Shown in pieces: positions 1 through 9,328 of a stretch of 64,000 nucleotides of DNA (position 1 is its first letter; every line of letters starts with the position of its first letter). The stretch is from assembly GCA_030608565.1 (NCBI GenBank), contig JAUWDY010000002.1:95518-159517 (forward strand). Direction: 5' to 3'. Source of the stretch: Candidatus Bathyarchaeota archaeon. GTDB lineage: Archaea > Thermoproteota > Bathyarchaeia > Bathyarchaeales > Bathyarchaeaceae. The notes beneath the pieces are model-generated. The model saw only the letters and a list, made by a program, of their open reading frames with translations, did no database searches and was not told the DNA's origin. Both the position numbers and the translations under genes were made by a program.

Positions 1-2
1 GA

Positions 3-272
3 GAAGCGGAATGTCCTGGAAGAGCTGCTATAATATCGTTGTGTAGGCTTAGATCTGAGTTTTATGGTGATTCTTTGGATAGGGGGCTTTTGGTTGAGCG
101 TTCTGTTAAGGAGGCTGTTCATGAGGTTGGGCATACGTTGGGGTTAGTGCACTGTCACGATCCGTTGTGTGTCATGTTCTTTTCTAATTCTATCGATGAT
201 ACTGACTGTAAGAGATCTGTTTTTTGTGAAAAGTGTGACCGCTTGGTTATAGAGTGTTTGAAACGCGTATGA
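3..272 (+). CDS. amzA: Archaemetzincin-like zinc metalloprotease, 5'-truncated by the window edge
   Basis: Frame is open back to base 3 ([22 protein letters not shown]...). [12 protein letters not shown] plus C-x4-CVM-FSNS-DTD-FCxxC is the archaemetzincin signature. Confidence 0.92.
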   Translation, partial: EAECPGRAAIISLCRLRSEFYGDSLDRGLLVERSVKEAVHEVGHTLGLVHCHDPLCVMFFSNSIDDTDCKRSVFCEKCDRLVIECLKRV

Positions 273-348
273 GACTTCATAGTTTTTGTGTGTGGTTGAT
301 TGTGTTTTAGATGTGTTGGTTTGGATTGCGTTTTTCGTCACATTATTT

Positions 349-492
349 GTGTCTCTCTTTAGACCCCCCCTATAATTTTTTTGGGCGGTTTCCTATGTCT
401 CTCTCTTTTATAGACCCCCCCTATAGCCCCCCCCTAATTTTTTTATGGTTTCGTATGTCTCTCTCTTAATAGGCCCCCTACCTAGGGGGGGT
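349..492 (+). repeat. Tandem intergenic repeat: GTCTCTCTCTTTTATAGACCCCCCTATA(GCCCCCC)TAATTTTTT units
   Basis: Three units read directly in the sequence. Related copies at 3569, 4744 and inverted at 33370-33466. Confidence 0.8.
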
Positions 493-605
493 AGTTGGTT
501 TTGAATTGTGGTGTTAGGGTGGAAGTCGAAAGTTTAATATACTTAGACATATACCAGCCTAATACTCTTTCAATGTGTTTTAGCTTATACAAGTTTGGGG
601 GGAGA

Positions 606-878
606 ATGTTGCAACGAAGTCAATGGGACATTATGGCTAATATTTTACGGCTTGCAAAGAGTCCTGAGTCTAAGACGCATATTATGTATGGGGCTAATCT
701 CAGTTTCAGGCAGCTTGAGAGGTATCTGAAACTTCTTGTTGATGGTGGTTTTTTGAGGGTGACTGAAGAGAGACGCAGTAAGGTGACGAAGCTGTTCGTA
801 ACCACAGGTAATGGTGTTTCTTTTCTTGAGGCTTATCGCAGGCTGGAAGAGATTGTTAAAGGAAAGAAACGTTCCTAA
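606..878 (+). CDS. Archaeal winged-helix DNA-binding protein
   Basis: MLQRSQWDIMANILRLAKSPESKTHIMYGANLSFRQLERYLKLLVDGGFL: classic archaeal wHTH. The ATG at 606 is preferred over the 495 start. Confidence 0.75.
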   Translation: MLQRSQWDIMANILRLAKSPESKTHIMYGANLSFRQLERYLKLLVDGGFLRVTEERRSKVTKLFVTTGNGVSFLEAYRRLEEIVKGKKRS

Positions 879-1072
879 GACGTTTGGTTTTCTTTGAGGA
901 ATTCCGTCAGTGAAGGTGTTACTTTTGCTTTTTTGTGTTCGTTGTCAAGATTGATGAAGTTGTAGTTGGCTAGGAATTCTAGAATTTTGTTGGTTTTAGG
1001 TTTAGGCAGCTTGGCTTTGTTAGTAATGTCTTCTAGGGTGTGCCATTGGCCGTTTTTTATTAGGTTTATCAC
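875..1072 (-). CDS. Small winged-helix-like protein
   Basis: INLIKNGQWHTLEDITNKAKLPKPKTNKILEFLANYNFINLD. The frame stays open upstream (..KELEPLQEIDEV), so the true start may be earlier. Confidence 0.5.
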   Translation of the reverse strand: MINLIKNGQWHTLEDITNKAKLPKPKTNKILEFLANYNFINLDNEHKKAKVTPSLTEFLKENQTS

Positions 1073-1545
1073 TTCGTCGATTTCCTGCAGCGGTTCCAGC
1101 TCCTTTGGGAACCCGTAAGTTTGCGTATGGAGATAAAGGGTTTGTGAATCTTCGTTTCATATAAAGGCGGGGTTTCTTCTAGAACAGTGAAAGTTTGTTA
1201 TAGAATTAAAGAATAGAAAATTCGCGTAGAAATTCCTTCCTTAGGTGTTTAAATAGACCGTCTAATGAATTGTTTTCTAGAACATTTACTGTTTGTTCGT
1301 GTCCGCTTTCATTCAGGAAGGGATTGGAGAATGGTTGGTGGGTTCGCCTCGACGATAATGGAACAAAGTTCTAGAACATGTGCATGTATTTTCTGCCTAG
1401 AAGATGGTTTCTGAGTTGTTAAATATGTTGAATCGGAAATGTGAGTCAAATGACTGTGTCTCTGTGGGTGGTGTAGAGAAATCGCCTGAAGTGGTGACAA
1501 TGGAAGTGGTTTTCTTGTCCGCTCCTTTCAGGGAGGGAATATTTA

Positions 1546-1935
1546 GTGGATAGTGGGGAATGGAGAGAGTTCTTGGAAGGGTTGAGAACGCGTTGGAAGT
1601 CGTTGTGGCTGGATAGGATAGATGATAGGGTGCGGGCTGAGGGTATTGCTAACGAGGATTATGATACGTTGTTTATTGACCAAGGAACTGTTATTGTAGC
1701 CACTAGGGATTATAAGCCTCCAGATTTTAGGGAGATTTTGGAGAGGCATGCAGAGGATAAGCAACCCGGCAAGGTTGTGGTTTCGAATCCTAGGGTGGGT
1801 GGTTGGGGAAAGTTTGTTCGGGATGTTGTAGGTAAACAGAAGAGGTTTACGAAGCGTGGAAGACTTGTTCCTTCTGAGCCTGAGAAAAAAAAGCAGCAGT
1901 TGAAGAAGGGTGGACGTGGCTGGCTTCACGCTTAG
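1546..1935 (+). CDS. Hypothetical protein
   Basis: Continuous ORF of 129 aa with a charged C-terminus. No family recognised. Confidence 0.5.
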   Translation: MDSGEWREFLEGLRTRWKSLWLDRIDDRVRAEGIANEDYDTLFIDQGTVIVATRDYKPPDFREILERHAEDKQPGKVVVSNPRVGGWGKFVRDVVGKQKRFTKRGRLVPSEPEKKKQQLKKGGRGWLHA

Positions 1936-2065
1936 AACGAGATAAACGACTATTTTAATTGAATTTCTGACTGTGCGCTTTGGATGAAATTAGTGATTTC
2001 TAGTTACTTTCAGTTATCTTTAGTTGTTTTTCGTGCCTTTGTTGAATGGTTTGAGGTGGTTGCAG

Positions 2066-2440
2066 ATGGCCAAGTATAGGAGTAGGTTAGAGATTATTGC
2101 GGATGTTCTCGGTGTGGTTAGTGGTGGTGCTAGGAAAACTCAGATTATGTATCAGGCTAATTTGAGTTACAAGCTTTTGATTCATTATTTGAAGGATGTT
2201 ATCGATATGGGTTTAGTGAAGATGAAAGGTGAGAACACTTATGAGCTTACGGAGAAGGGTTTTGACTTCCTTGAAGAGTTTAAGGGTTATCATCAGCATC
2301 GTGTGGAGGTTGAGGAGCAGCTGAATGGTGTCCAAAATGAAAAGATGATGTTAGAGACCAAGTTTCTTAATGCGAAGAGTATGGATGCTGGTTTGAAGAA
2401 TTGTGTCGACGAGAAAGATGAAGAAGAGAAAGCGACGTGA
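2066..2440 (+). CDS. Archaeal winged-helix DNA-binding protein
   Basis: AKYRSRLEIIADVLGVVSGGARKTQIMYQANLSYKLLIHYLKDVIDMGLV: same family as 606-878. Confidence 0.75.
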   Translation: MAKYRSRLEIIADVLGVVSGGARKTQIMYQANLSYKLLIHYLKDVIDMGLVKMKGENTYELTEKGFDFLEEFKGYHQHRVEVEEQLNGVQNEKMMLETKFLNAKSMDAGLKNCVDEKDEEEKAT

Positions 2441-2960
2441 GGTGGATGGAGTGTCGGGTTTAAAGGCTATTGCTGTTTTGTTTGTTCTGTTTTCTCTTGT
2501 ATCCTCTGTTTTCGTGGCAGGCACTCAGGCGTTGGATGTTGAGGATGCGGCTTCGTCTGCTATTGAGAGCGCTGAGTTGGCTGTTGACGTGGTTTATGAC
2601 GCGGTTTTGGAGGCTGAAGGGGCTGGGGCAAATGTTTCAGGCTTGTTGGATGAGTTGAATGATAGTGCTGAGGCGTTATCTAAAGCGTATATATCTAATA
2701 GAGTTGGAGATTTTGATGATGCGATCTATTTTGCTGATTTATGTTATGGTTTGGTTGCGGGCATAGAGGCTGAGGCAAATGAGTTGCGGGATGTTGCTGT
2801 CGTCGAAAGGGATCAGCGTTTGCTTTTAACTTCTTTTGGTTCAGTTCTTGCTGCTGTCTCTATTTTTTGTGGTGGGTTTTTTGGTTGGCGTTTCTTTAAG
2901 AGCCGGTATCATCGGCGGGTTTTAGAGATGAAACCTGAGGTTGCGAGCAATGAATCTTGA
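2418..2960 (+). CDS. Secreted/membrane protein with signal peptide and C-terminal TM helix
   Basis: Hydrophobic N-terminus (LKAIAVLFVLFSLVSSVFVAG), Ala-rich helical body, C-terminal TM. Confidence 0.65.
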   Translation: MKKRKRREVDGVSGLKAIAVLFVLFSLVSSVFVAGTQALDVEDAASSAIESAELAVDVVYDAVLEAEGAGANVSGLLDELNDSAEALSKAYISNRVGDFDDAIYFADLCYGLVAGIEAEANELRDVAVVERDQRLLLTSFGSVLAAVSIFCGGFFGWRFFKSRYHRRVLEMKPEVASNES

Positions 2961-3552
2961 AGAGTGCAAGTCTGTTTTTGCTGTGACAGTTCTAGGTTTG
3001 ACTCTGGTTGCGGCTTTTCCTACGGTTAGTATGGTTTTGCCTTTTCCTAGCGGTGGGGAAAGATTTTCTGAGCTTTGGCTTCTAGGCCCTGATCATATGG
3101 CTGAGGGTTATCCGTTTAATGTTAGGGCTGGTGAGGTGCAGGGGCCGATCTATGTTGGTGTTAGCAATCATATGGGTTGTCCAGAGTATTATGTAGTTTA
3201 TGTGAAGTTTCGCAATCAAACTCAGCCTCTTCCCAATGCTACCGCTTCTGAGCCTAGTCCTTTGTCTCCGCTGTACGAGTTTCAGTTTTTCTTGGCAGAC
3301 GGTGAAACGTGGGAAACGCCTGTGAATTTTATTGTTGAAGACTTGAGGTTCGAGGGAAATAGTAGTTTTGTGACTGGAATTTCGGTTAATGACCTTGTTT
3401 TTGCGGTTGATCTTTTTTCGAGTTGGGATTCGGAGCAAAATGGGTTTTATTATCAGTTGTTTTTTGAGCTTTGGTTATACAGTGGGGATTTGCAGGTTTT
3501 TCAGTTTCATGATCGTTTTGTTGGGATTTGGCTGAACATGACGCGTACTTAG
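2950..3552 (+). CDS. DUF1616-like extracellular domain protein
   Basis: N-terminal TM, then SELWLLGPDHMAEGYPFNVRAGEVQGPIYVGVSNHMGCPEYYVVYVKFRNQTQ, typical of the DUF1616 C-terminal region. Confidence 0.7.
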   Translation: MNLEECKSVFAVTVLGLTLVAAFPTVSMVLPFPSGGERFSELWLLGPDHMAEGYPFNVRAGEVQGPIYVGVSNHMGCPEYYVVYVKFRNQTQPLPNATASEPSPLSPLYEFQFFLADGETWETPVNFIVEDLRFEGNSSFVTGISVNDLVFAVDLFSSWDSEQNGFYYQLFFELWLYSGDLQVFQFHDRFVGIWLNMTRT

Positions 3553-3568
3553 TGTTGTCTAAGCAATT

Positions 3569-3600
3569 CCCTCTCTTATAGACCCCCTATACGGGGGGGA
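3569..3600 (+). repeat. C-tract intergenic repeat unit
   Basis: CCCTCTCTTATAGACCCCCTATACGGGGGGGA: same core as 349-492. Confidence 0.65.
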
Positions 3601-3765
3601 TCATTGTTTCCGATGTTTTGAGGGGCACATTAGTACATAATTGTGTTCTAGAAAATTCGGCGTATTGTTATAGAACTCCTCTACTTATGTGTTTAATTGA
3701 GAGACGTGCAGAGTATTATTTAAATAGAAAGGTCTATGCTTCATCCAAAGGGAAAGGATATCAAA

Positions 3766-4665
3766 ATGAAAGGTAAAACAAAAGCGGTAACTTCTGTTGC
3801 CACAGTATTGGTAATGCTGCTCATCGGATCGGCATTTCTAAATGTTGCTTTTGCTCAGGATTATGTGAGCGGTACTCAGGATGACACGCTTGGAGTTTGG
3901 TTATTCAGCGCAGGCACCACCGTTCCAGGTGCTGCACCCACTGATGAAATAGTAGAAAGAGCACTCTTCTACAGCCTACTTGATCTCATAGGTGACGAAG
4001 CGGTAGAGGTCTACGATTTCGGTTGGGGATGGATTGAACCAACCACTGGACAAGAAGACACAACGTTGGCAGAGGTCATTGTAGGTCTTTCAGCCATCGA
4101 CGACTTTGGCGACATTTCAAATCCAGGCGACGACGACGCTAACTTCGATACAGGAAGCGGAGGATACTTCGAAGGAGGCTTAGACACAAATGGTTCTCGT
4201 GTGATTGTTGCGGATGGCGTAGTGGCGACTGGGGTGTTGGGGCCTTCGGGGGCAACCAATGCAGCGGAGGCAAAAGCTGCGATTGATGGTTTTGAGATTT
4301 TCATCTTTGAAGACGCTGAACTCAGCGGCATGACAATAACCCTAAGCAACAACCTAACGTTGAGCATAACTTTTTCACTTGCAGACCTTCAGGTCAATCC
4401 ACCAACACATAATTATGCTGACGACACCCTAATTGCAATCGACTTGGACAGTTTGGTGGACTTTGACGGCACATTCATCGACACAATTCGAATACAAGAT
4501 GACGGCATCTCTCAGACGAGTACAGTCTCGGGCGACACAACCCTAGAGATAGACGCAATAGCGACCATGCATGTTATTCCAGAAGTGTCTCTTGGCACAA
4601 TAATGGCCTTAGTTAGCATGTTCGGAAGTCTAGGCGTTTATGTGATGAGAAGGAAGAAAAACTAA
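3766..4665 (+). CDS. Secreted protein with PEP-CTERM-like (archaeosortase-type) C-terminal sorting signal
   Basis: Signal peptide. C-terminus VIPEVSLGTIMALVSMFGSLGVYVMRRKKN (PE motif, TM helix, basic tail). Confidence 0.75.
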   Translation: MKGKTKAVTSVATVLVMLLIGSAFLNVAFAQDYVSGTQDDTLGVWLFSAGTTVPGAAPTDEIVERALFYSLLDLIGDEAVEVYDFGWGWIEPTTGQEDTTLAEVIVGLSAIDDFGDISNPGDDDANFDTGSGGYFEGGLDTNGSRVIVADGVVATGVLGPSGATNAAEAKAAIDGFEIFIFEDAELSGMTITLSNNLTLSITFSLADLQVNPPTHNYADDTLIAIDLDSLVDFDGTFIDTIRIQDDGISQTSTVSGDTTLEIDAIATMHVIPEVSLGTIMALVSMFGSLGVYVMRRKKN

Positions 4666-4861
4666 AATCTCAAGTAAATGTCACTTGCGTGCGCACAAGT
4701 CTTTGCATCAAAATAGGTAAATCTGCTTTTGGGGAAGAGTGTTTTTCTCTCGCATAGACCTCCATATACCCCCCTATTTATACGTCTGATGTTGTTTTTT
4801 GGCGTTTGCTGTTAAGTGGTTTTTGTTCTAGAAGATGCATGCAATGGATGAAGTTTGTTGT

Positions 4862-4904
4862 GGAACCCCGTTTATGCCGGTTCGAATCCGTCCCCCGACT
4901 CTAA
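4862..4904 (+). other. tRNA 3'-end-like remnant (T-arm plus acceptor strand)
   Basis: GCCGGTTCGAATCCGTCCCCCGAC resembles a T-arm and 3' acceptor. No 5' half is present. Flanked by ATGCATGCA (4835) and GCATATGC. Confidence 0.45.
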
Positions 4905-4923
4905 GCATATGCCTTAAATGTAA

Positions 4924-5580
4924 ATGAGAATCGTAAGGAGAAGTTTGAAGTTGAGAGTGGTTTTAGCTGTTGGGGCGCATCCTGACGATACTGAGTTGGG
5001 ATGTGCTGGAACTCTAGCGTTGCACAAATTAAATGGAGACAAGGTGTACCTTCTCGTCTTAACTAAGGGAGGGGCTTCAGGAGATATTGAGGTTAGGGCG
5101 AGGGAATGCAGAAGGGCTGCAGAAATATTGGGTGTAGACGACTTGTTCTTCGGTGGACTGGAAGATACGAAGGTGCATGATGGAAGAGAAACCATAGATG
5201 TCATTGAGAAGATTATTGACAAGGTCAAACCAGACATCGTTTATGCGCCTACCCCCAAAGACACGCATCAAGATCATAGAAACACGGGGCATTCAACCAT
5301 GTCTGCTGGAAGGCATTGCAGGATGATACTTCTGTATGAAGGGGCCAGCACGCAGAGAGATTTTGTTCCTCAGGTTTTTGTGGATATAAACAGGACTTTT
5401 AAATTGAAGAAAAAGGCGATTCGTGTTTTTGGGTCTCAGCTGAATAATCGTAGTGGAGGATATTCGTCAGCTGTGAAGGCTGTTGAAGGATTAGCTAAAT
5501 ATCGGGGCTACCAAGCTGGATTGGATGTGGCAGAAGCCTTCGAGGTGGGTAAGTTCCTCTTTGATCTTAGGTGCAGATAA
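4924..5580 (+). CDS. PIG-L/LmbE family N-acetylglucosamine deacetylase (BshB-like)
   Basis: GAHPDDTELGCAGTLA and DTHQDHRNTGHSTMSAGRH motifs. Confidence 0.9.
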   Translation: MRIVRRSLKLRVVLAVGAHPDDTELGCAGTLALHKLNGDKVYLLVLTKGGASGDIEVRARECRRAAEILGVDDLFFGGLEDTKVHDGRETIDVIEKIIDKVKPDIVYAPTPKDTHQDHRNTGHSTMSAGRHCRMILLYEGASTQRDFVPQVFVDINRTFKLKKKAIRVFGSQLNNRSGGYSSAVKAVEGLAKYRGYQAGLDVAEAFEVGKFLFDLRCR

Positions 5581-7240
5581 TTTCAACGAACTCGTAGATT
5601 CGTGCATCTCTTTCTACGAGGAAAACAAGGATAGAATGAATCTGGAACGCGTTCGTGAGAAGCGAGCCAAACTTTCTAGTTTTGTGGAAGTTTTTCATAA
5701 TGATTGTGGGACATTAACGTCTTCTGTTCAGAAGAGGGTTGGAGATCTTAAACATGGAACTGGTCTCGTCTTGATGACGGCTCATCAGCCGAATTTTTTT
5801 GCTTATAGCGGAGTTTTCCGTAAGGCTACATTGAACTTTGTCTTGGCGAGAAAGCTTGAAGAACTGTTGAAGGTTCCAGTTGTTGGCTTCTTTGGGATTG
5901 CAGATCAAGATTTTACTGACGACCGATGGGTTAGGTCATGTCAGCTTCCAGCGGTTCAGAGAAGCGGGGGTATCCTATCAATAGACGTGAAGCTTCCTGA
6001 AAGGTTGATGCTGAACAGGGTGGTTAAGCCTTCTCCCGATCTGCTAAAGAAGTGGAGGACTGATATTGAGAAGTGGCTTAACGACGCCATTCGATCGGTG
6101 AATAGATTTTGTAAGGAACAGGGGTTAGCAGAATTATCCTCTGCTCCTTCTGTGGCTACCTTGCATGAAAATTTTGAGTCTTTTTGGAATATCGTGGAGG
6201 ATTGTTATGAGCGTTCGGAGAAGTATTCTGATTTTAATGCTTTTCTGATGTCGAGGATTGTGAACGATGTATGGGGGTACGACACGGTTTTCTCGCGTTT
6301 CTCGGAATGTCAGCAAGCCTTTGTTGGCGAGTTTGGTTTCTTATTGTCTCGTTCTGAGGATTACTCAAGGTTGTTGAGGGAAGCGAAGCAGATGCCACAT
6401 GATGAAGGCATTGGTGGTGGAGTTTCAGATCAGGAGCCTTTGCTGGCTCCGTTCTGGTATCACTGCGATTGTGGAAGTAAGGTTAAGCTATTTCTGATAG
6501 AAAAGGATGGGTGTTTGTTTGGTAGGGGAAACTGCGTGAGTTGCGAGGAACGTTACGAGTTAGAATTTGGTGTTAGGAACGATCCTGATATATCGGATAT
6601 TGCCGCTCGAATATCGGCGAGAGCCGTCCCTATGAGTTTGGTCTTCTTTAATGGTTTAATACCCTCCTGTTACGTTGGAGGCGTTGGAGGCATTAGATAT
6701 CTGATGGAAGCTGAACATGTTGCAAAGGGACTTGAAATTCCTTTTCCTCGCGTTGCTGTTTGGCGACCCCATGACAAGTATCTGGGAGTAGGGCAGATGG
6801 AGGCTGTGCTGGAACTCAAGCGAATCTGCAAGGATTTAGATGCTCGGGATCTTTCCACAGCTAAAGATTTGTTGGAGTCTCGCATATCTGAAGTACGTGA
6901 GCGTCTTGGAAAGCTTGAGGTGTCAAAGAAGAGAGTTATTGAAAAATCGAAGAGACATCCAGATGATGAGAAGGTGAAAGAAGAGATTAAGAGGATTTCG
7001 ATGAGTCAAACTGAGATAAAAAAATCCTCCAATCTCTCAGTGATTAATCATGAATTGAAAATTCTTGAGAACATTTCAGCTGTTATGGACTTAATACCGA
7101 GCATAATAGACTACGCTGTGAACATTGGATTAGAGGAAACGAGTGATCAATGGATACGATATCTGAGTGAAAATGGAAGTCTGTCTCCTGATGTTCATCT
7201 CGAATCCGTTCTAGCCGGATTTCAAGCTGGAGACCTGTAG
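5525..7240 (+). CDS. BshC-like putative cysteine ligase with zinc-ribbon-like insertion
   Basis: TAHQPNFFAYSGVFRKATLNFVLARKLEELLKVPVVGFFGIADQDFTDDRWV and FNGLIPSCYVGGVGGIRYLMEAEHV..LEIPFPRV match BshC architecture. CDCGSK..GNCVSCEERY insertion. Confidence 0.8.
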   Translation: MWQKPSRWVSSSLILGADNFNELVDSCISFYEENKDRMNLERVREKRAKLSSFVEVFHNDCGTLTSSVQKRVGDLKHGTGLVLMTAHQPNFFAYSGVFRKATLNFVLARKLEELLKVPVVGFFGIADQDFTDDRWVRSCQLPAVQRSGGILSIDVKLPERLMLNRVVKPSPDLLKKWRTDIEKWLNDAIRSVNRFCKEQGLAELSSAPSVATLHENFESFWNIVEDCYERSEKYSDFNAFLMSRIVNDVWGYDTVFSRFSECQQAFVGEFGFLLSRSEDYSRLLREAKQMPHDEGIGGGVSDQEPLLAPFWYHCDCGSKVKLFLIEKDGCLFGRGNCVSCEERYELEFGVRNDPDISDIAARISARAVPMSLVFFNGLIPSCYVGGVGGIRYLMEAEHVAKGLEIPFPRVAVWRPHDKYLGVGQMEAVLELKRICKDLDARDLSTAKDLLESRISEVRERLGKLEVSKKRVIEKSKRHPDDEKVKEEIKRISMSQTEIKKSSNLSVINHELKILENISAVMDLIPSIIDYAVNIGLEETSDQWIRYLSENGSLSPDVHLESVLAGFQAGDL

Positions 7241-7355
7241 GAATAGTAAAATACTATAGAATTATCTTCCTTGACTGCTTAAGTAGAACGAAAAGATTGT
7301 TTGACATGTCTGAGAATTACATTGGTTCTGTTCTGATGGGGAGAAATGGAGAGAG

Positions 7356-8135
7356 ATGGTAGCTCACCTTCACCGTGCGACTCATTCCAAGAATTCGTTC
7401 TCGCACACGCGACGTTTGAATAGAGCATGTAATTCAGACGTTATGGTGATTATCCCTGCTCTTAATGAAGAGAAAAATATAGCAACGGTAATTCAGGAAC
7501 TAAATCAAATGGGTTATGACAACATTTTGGTTATAGATGGCAATTCTACTGATAGAACTGTTGAGGTTGCTAAAGAATTTGGAGCAAATATTATTGCTCA
7601 GAACGGAAGCGGAAAAGGCGATGCATTGCGCCAAGCTTTTAACCATGATGGCCTTGACGGTAAAGCGATTGTGATGATGGATGCTGATGGTTCGATGGAT
7701 CCTAAGGAGATACCACTGTTTATTGAAGCTTTAGATTCGGGTGTAGATTTAGTGAAGGGTTCGCGTTTCTTACGATATGGACATTCAGAGGATATGACCC
7801 TGATTCGTTGGATTGGGAATCGATTTTTCGTTTCGTTGGTCAACTTGTTTTGGTCTGCTAACTATACGGATTTGTGCTATGGTTTTGGAGCTTTCAAAAA
7901 AGATGCAATAAAGAAGTTACATCCATATTTGAAGTCGACAAACTTTGAGGTTGAGACGGAAATTTTTATTAAGGCTAAAAAATTGGGATTGGTGGTCACA
8001 GAAGTACCCAGCATAGAATTCCGAAGGAGACACGGTAAATCGAATTTATCCGCTTTTAGGGACGGATTTCGTATTCTGAAAACAATTATTGAAGAACTTG
8101 TTAGCAGACGTTCGATAAAATTGCATCACCGCTAA
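7356..8135 (+). CDS. Family 2 glycosyltransferase (DPM1-like)
   Basis: VMVIIPALNEEKNIATVIQEL...ILVIDGNSTDRTVEVAKEFGA...DADGSMDP. Confidence 0.9.
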   Translation: MVAHLHRATHSKNSFSHTRRLNRACNSDVMVIIPALNEEKNIATVIQELNQMGYDNILVIDGNSTDRTVEVAKEFGANIIAQNGSGKGDALRQAFNHDGLDGKAIVMMDADGSMDPKEIPLFIEALDSGVDLVKGSRFLRYGHSEDMTLIRWIGNRFFVSLVNLFWSANYTDLCYGFGAFKKDAIKKLHPYLKSTNFEVETEIFIKAKKLGLVVTEVPSIEFRRRHGKSNLSAFRDGFRILKTIIEELVSRRSIKLHHR

Positions 8136-8326
8136 TTCTGTTTGAATCAGTTTTGTATGACCTCCAAGTCACCCTGACCAAACTTTGATGATCATAGCTA
8201 CTTGCAGTGAGTCAATGCTTGATTAGAATTAGATTGAATAAAGTGCCTGAAAAGATAGGCATTATGACGCGCCTATAATTGTGTACCGAGAAGGTTTGAG
8301 GAATATTCTGGGATTGTGTAGAAAAT

Positions 8327-9328
8327 TTGAGCAGAGAAAAATTAAGGGTTGCTGTTGTTGGATTGGGTAAGATGGGGGTACTCCATGCAAGTATTTTAAA
8401 CATTCTGCCCAATGTTCAGCTTACGGCGTTATGTGACAAAAGCACTGTAATTCTTAAATTTTCTAAAAGAATATTCAATAGAGTTCATGTAGTCGATGAT
8501 GTGGAGAAGCTCTCCGCTTTAGATATCGATGTAATCTATGTAACAACGCCGATATTTTCTCATTCACTTGTTGCTAAGAACGTATACTCAAGGGAAATAG
8601 CACGTAACCTATTCATTGAGAAAACTCTTGCATCAAGTTATGATGAAGCGAAGGAGGTTTGTGAGTTAGCCCAAGCTTTTGGGGGTGTTAACATGGTTGG
8701 TTACATGAAAAGATTCGCTGTTACCTTCAGGAAAGCAAAGAATCTACTGACTCAAGAGACCTTGGGAGAAGTAAGTTCTTTTGATGCATATGCTTACTCA
8801 TCAGATTTTCTAGGGAGTAAAAAAAACTCAAAAACATCTGCATCTAGAGGAGGAGCTCTCAGGGATTCAGGGTGCCATGTCGTGGACTTAGCACTATGGT
8901 TTTTTGGCGATTTACAGGTTGACTCAGCTAAGCTGCAATCACCAACTGAAAAAGATTCTGAAAATTCTGTATATTTCAGAGTCAAAAAACCTAGTGGTTT
9001 GGAAGGAAAGTTTAGTGTATCGCGATGTATGGAGAACTACCGCCTACCTGAGATGGGGCTACTAGTTAGAGGTTCTAAAGGGATTATGAGGGTAAATGAT
9101 GATAAGGTGAGCTTGAAGCTGAAGGGTGGAAAATCATCTACATGGTATAGGCATGACCTTAATGATAACGTGTTTTTCTGGCTGGGGGCACCAGAATATG
9201 TTCGTGAGGACGAGTACTTCGTTAAGTCGGTGTTAGAAAATCGTAGTGCGGAACCGAGTTTCTACGCTGCTTCAAAAGTTGATTACATTATTGACCAAGT
9301 AAGGTATAGGGCTGGCAGAAATGAGTAA
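8327..9328 (+). CDS. Gfo/Idh/MocA family oxidoreductase
   Basis: LRVAVVGLGKMGVLHASIL N-terminal Rossmann motif; FIEKTLA and GGALRDSGCHVVDLALWFFG. Confidence 0.88.
   Translation: MSREKLRVAVVGLGKMGVLHASILNILPNVQLTALCDKSTVILKFSKRIFNRVHVVDDVEKLSALDIDVIYVTTPIFSHSLVAKNVYSREIARNLFIEKTLASSYDEAKEVCELAQAFGGVNMVGYMKRFAVTFRKAKNLLTQETLGEVSSFDAYAYSSDFLGSKKNSKTSASRGGALRDSGCHVVDLALWFFGDLQVDSAKLQSPTEKDSENSVYFRVKKPSGLEGKFSVSRCMENYRLPEMGLLVRGSKGIMRVNDDKVSLKLKGGKSSTWYRHDLNDNVFFWLGAPEYVREDEYFVKSVLENRSAEPSFYAASKVDYIIDQVRYRAGRNE

Noticed and set aside
4862-4904. Functional tRNA gene
   Set aside because: Only T-arm and acceptor-like sequence. No D-arm, anticodon arm or matching 5' acceptor upstream.
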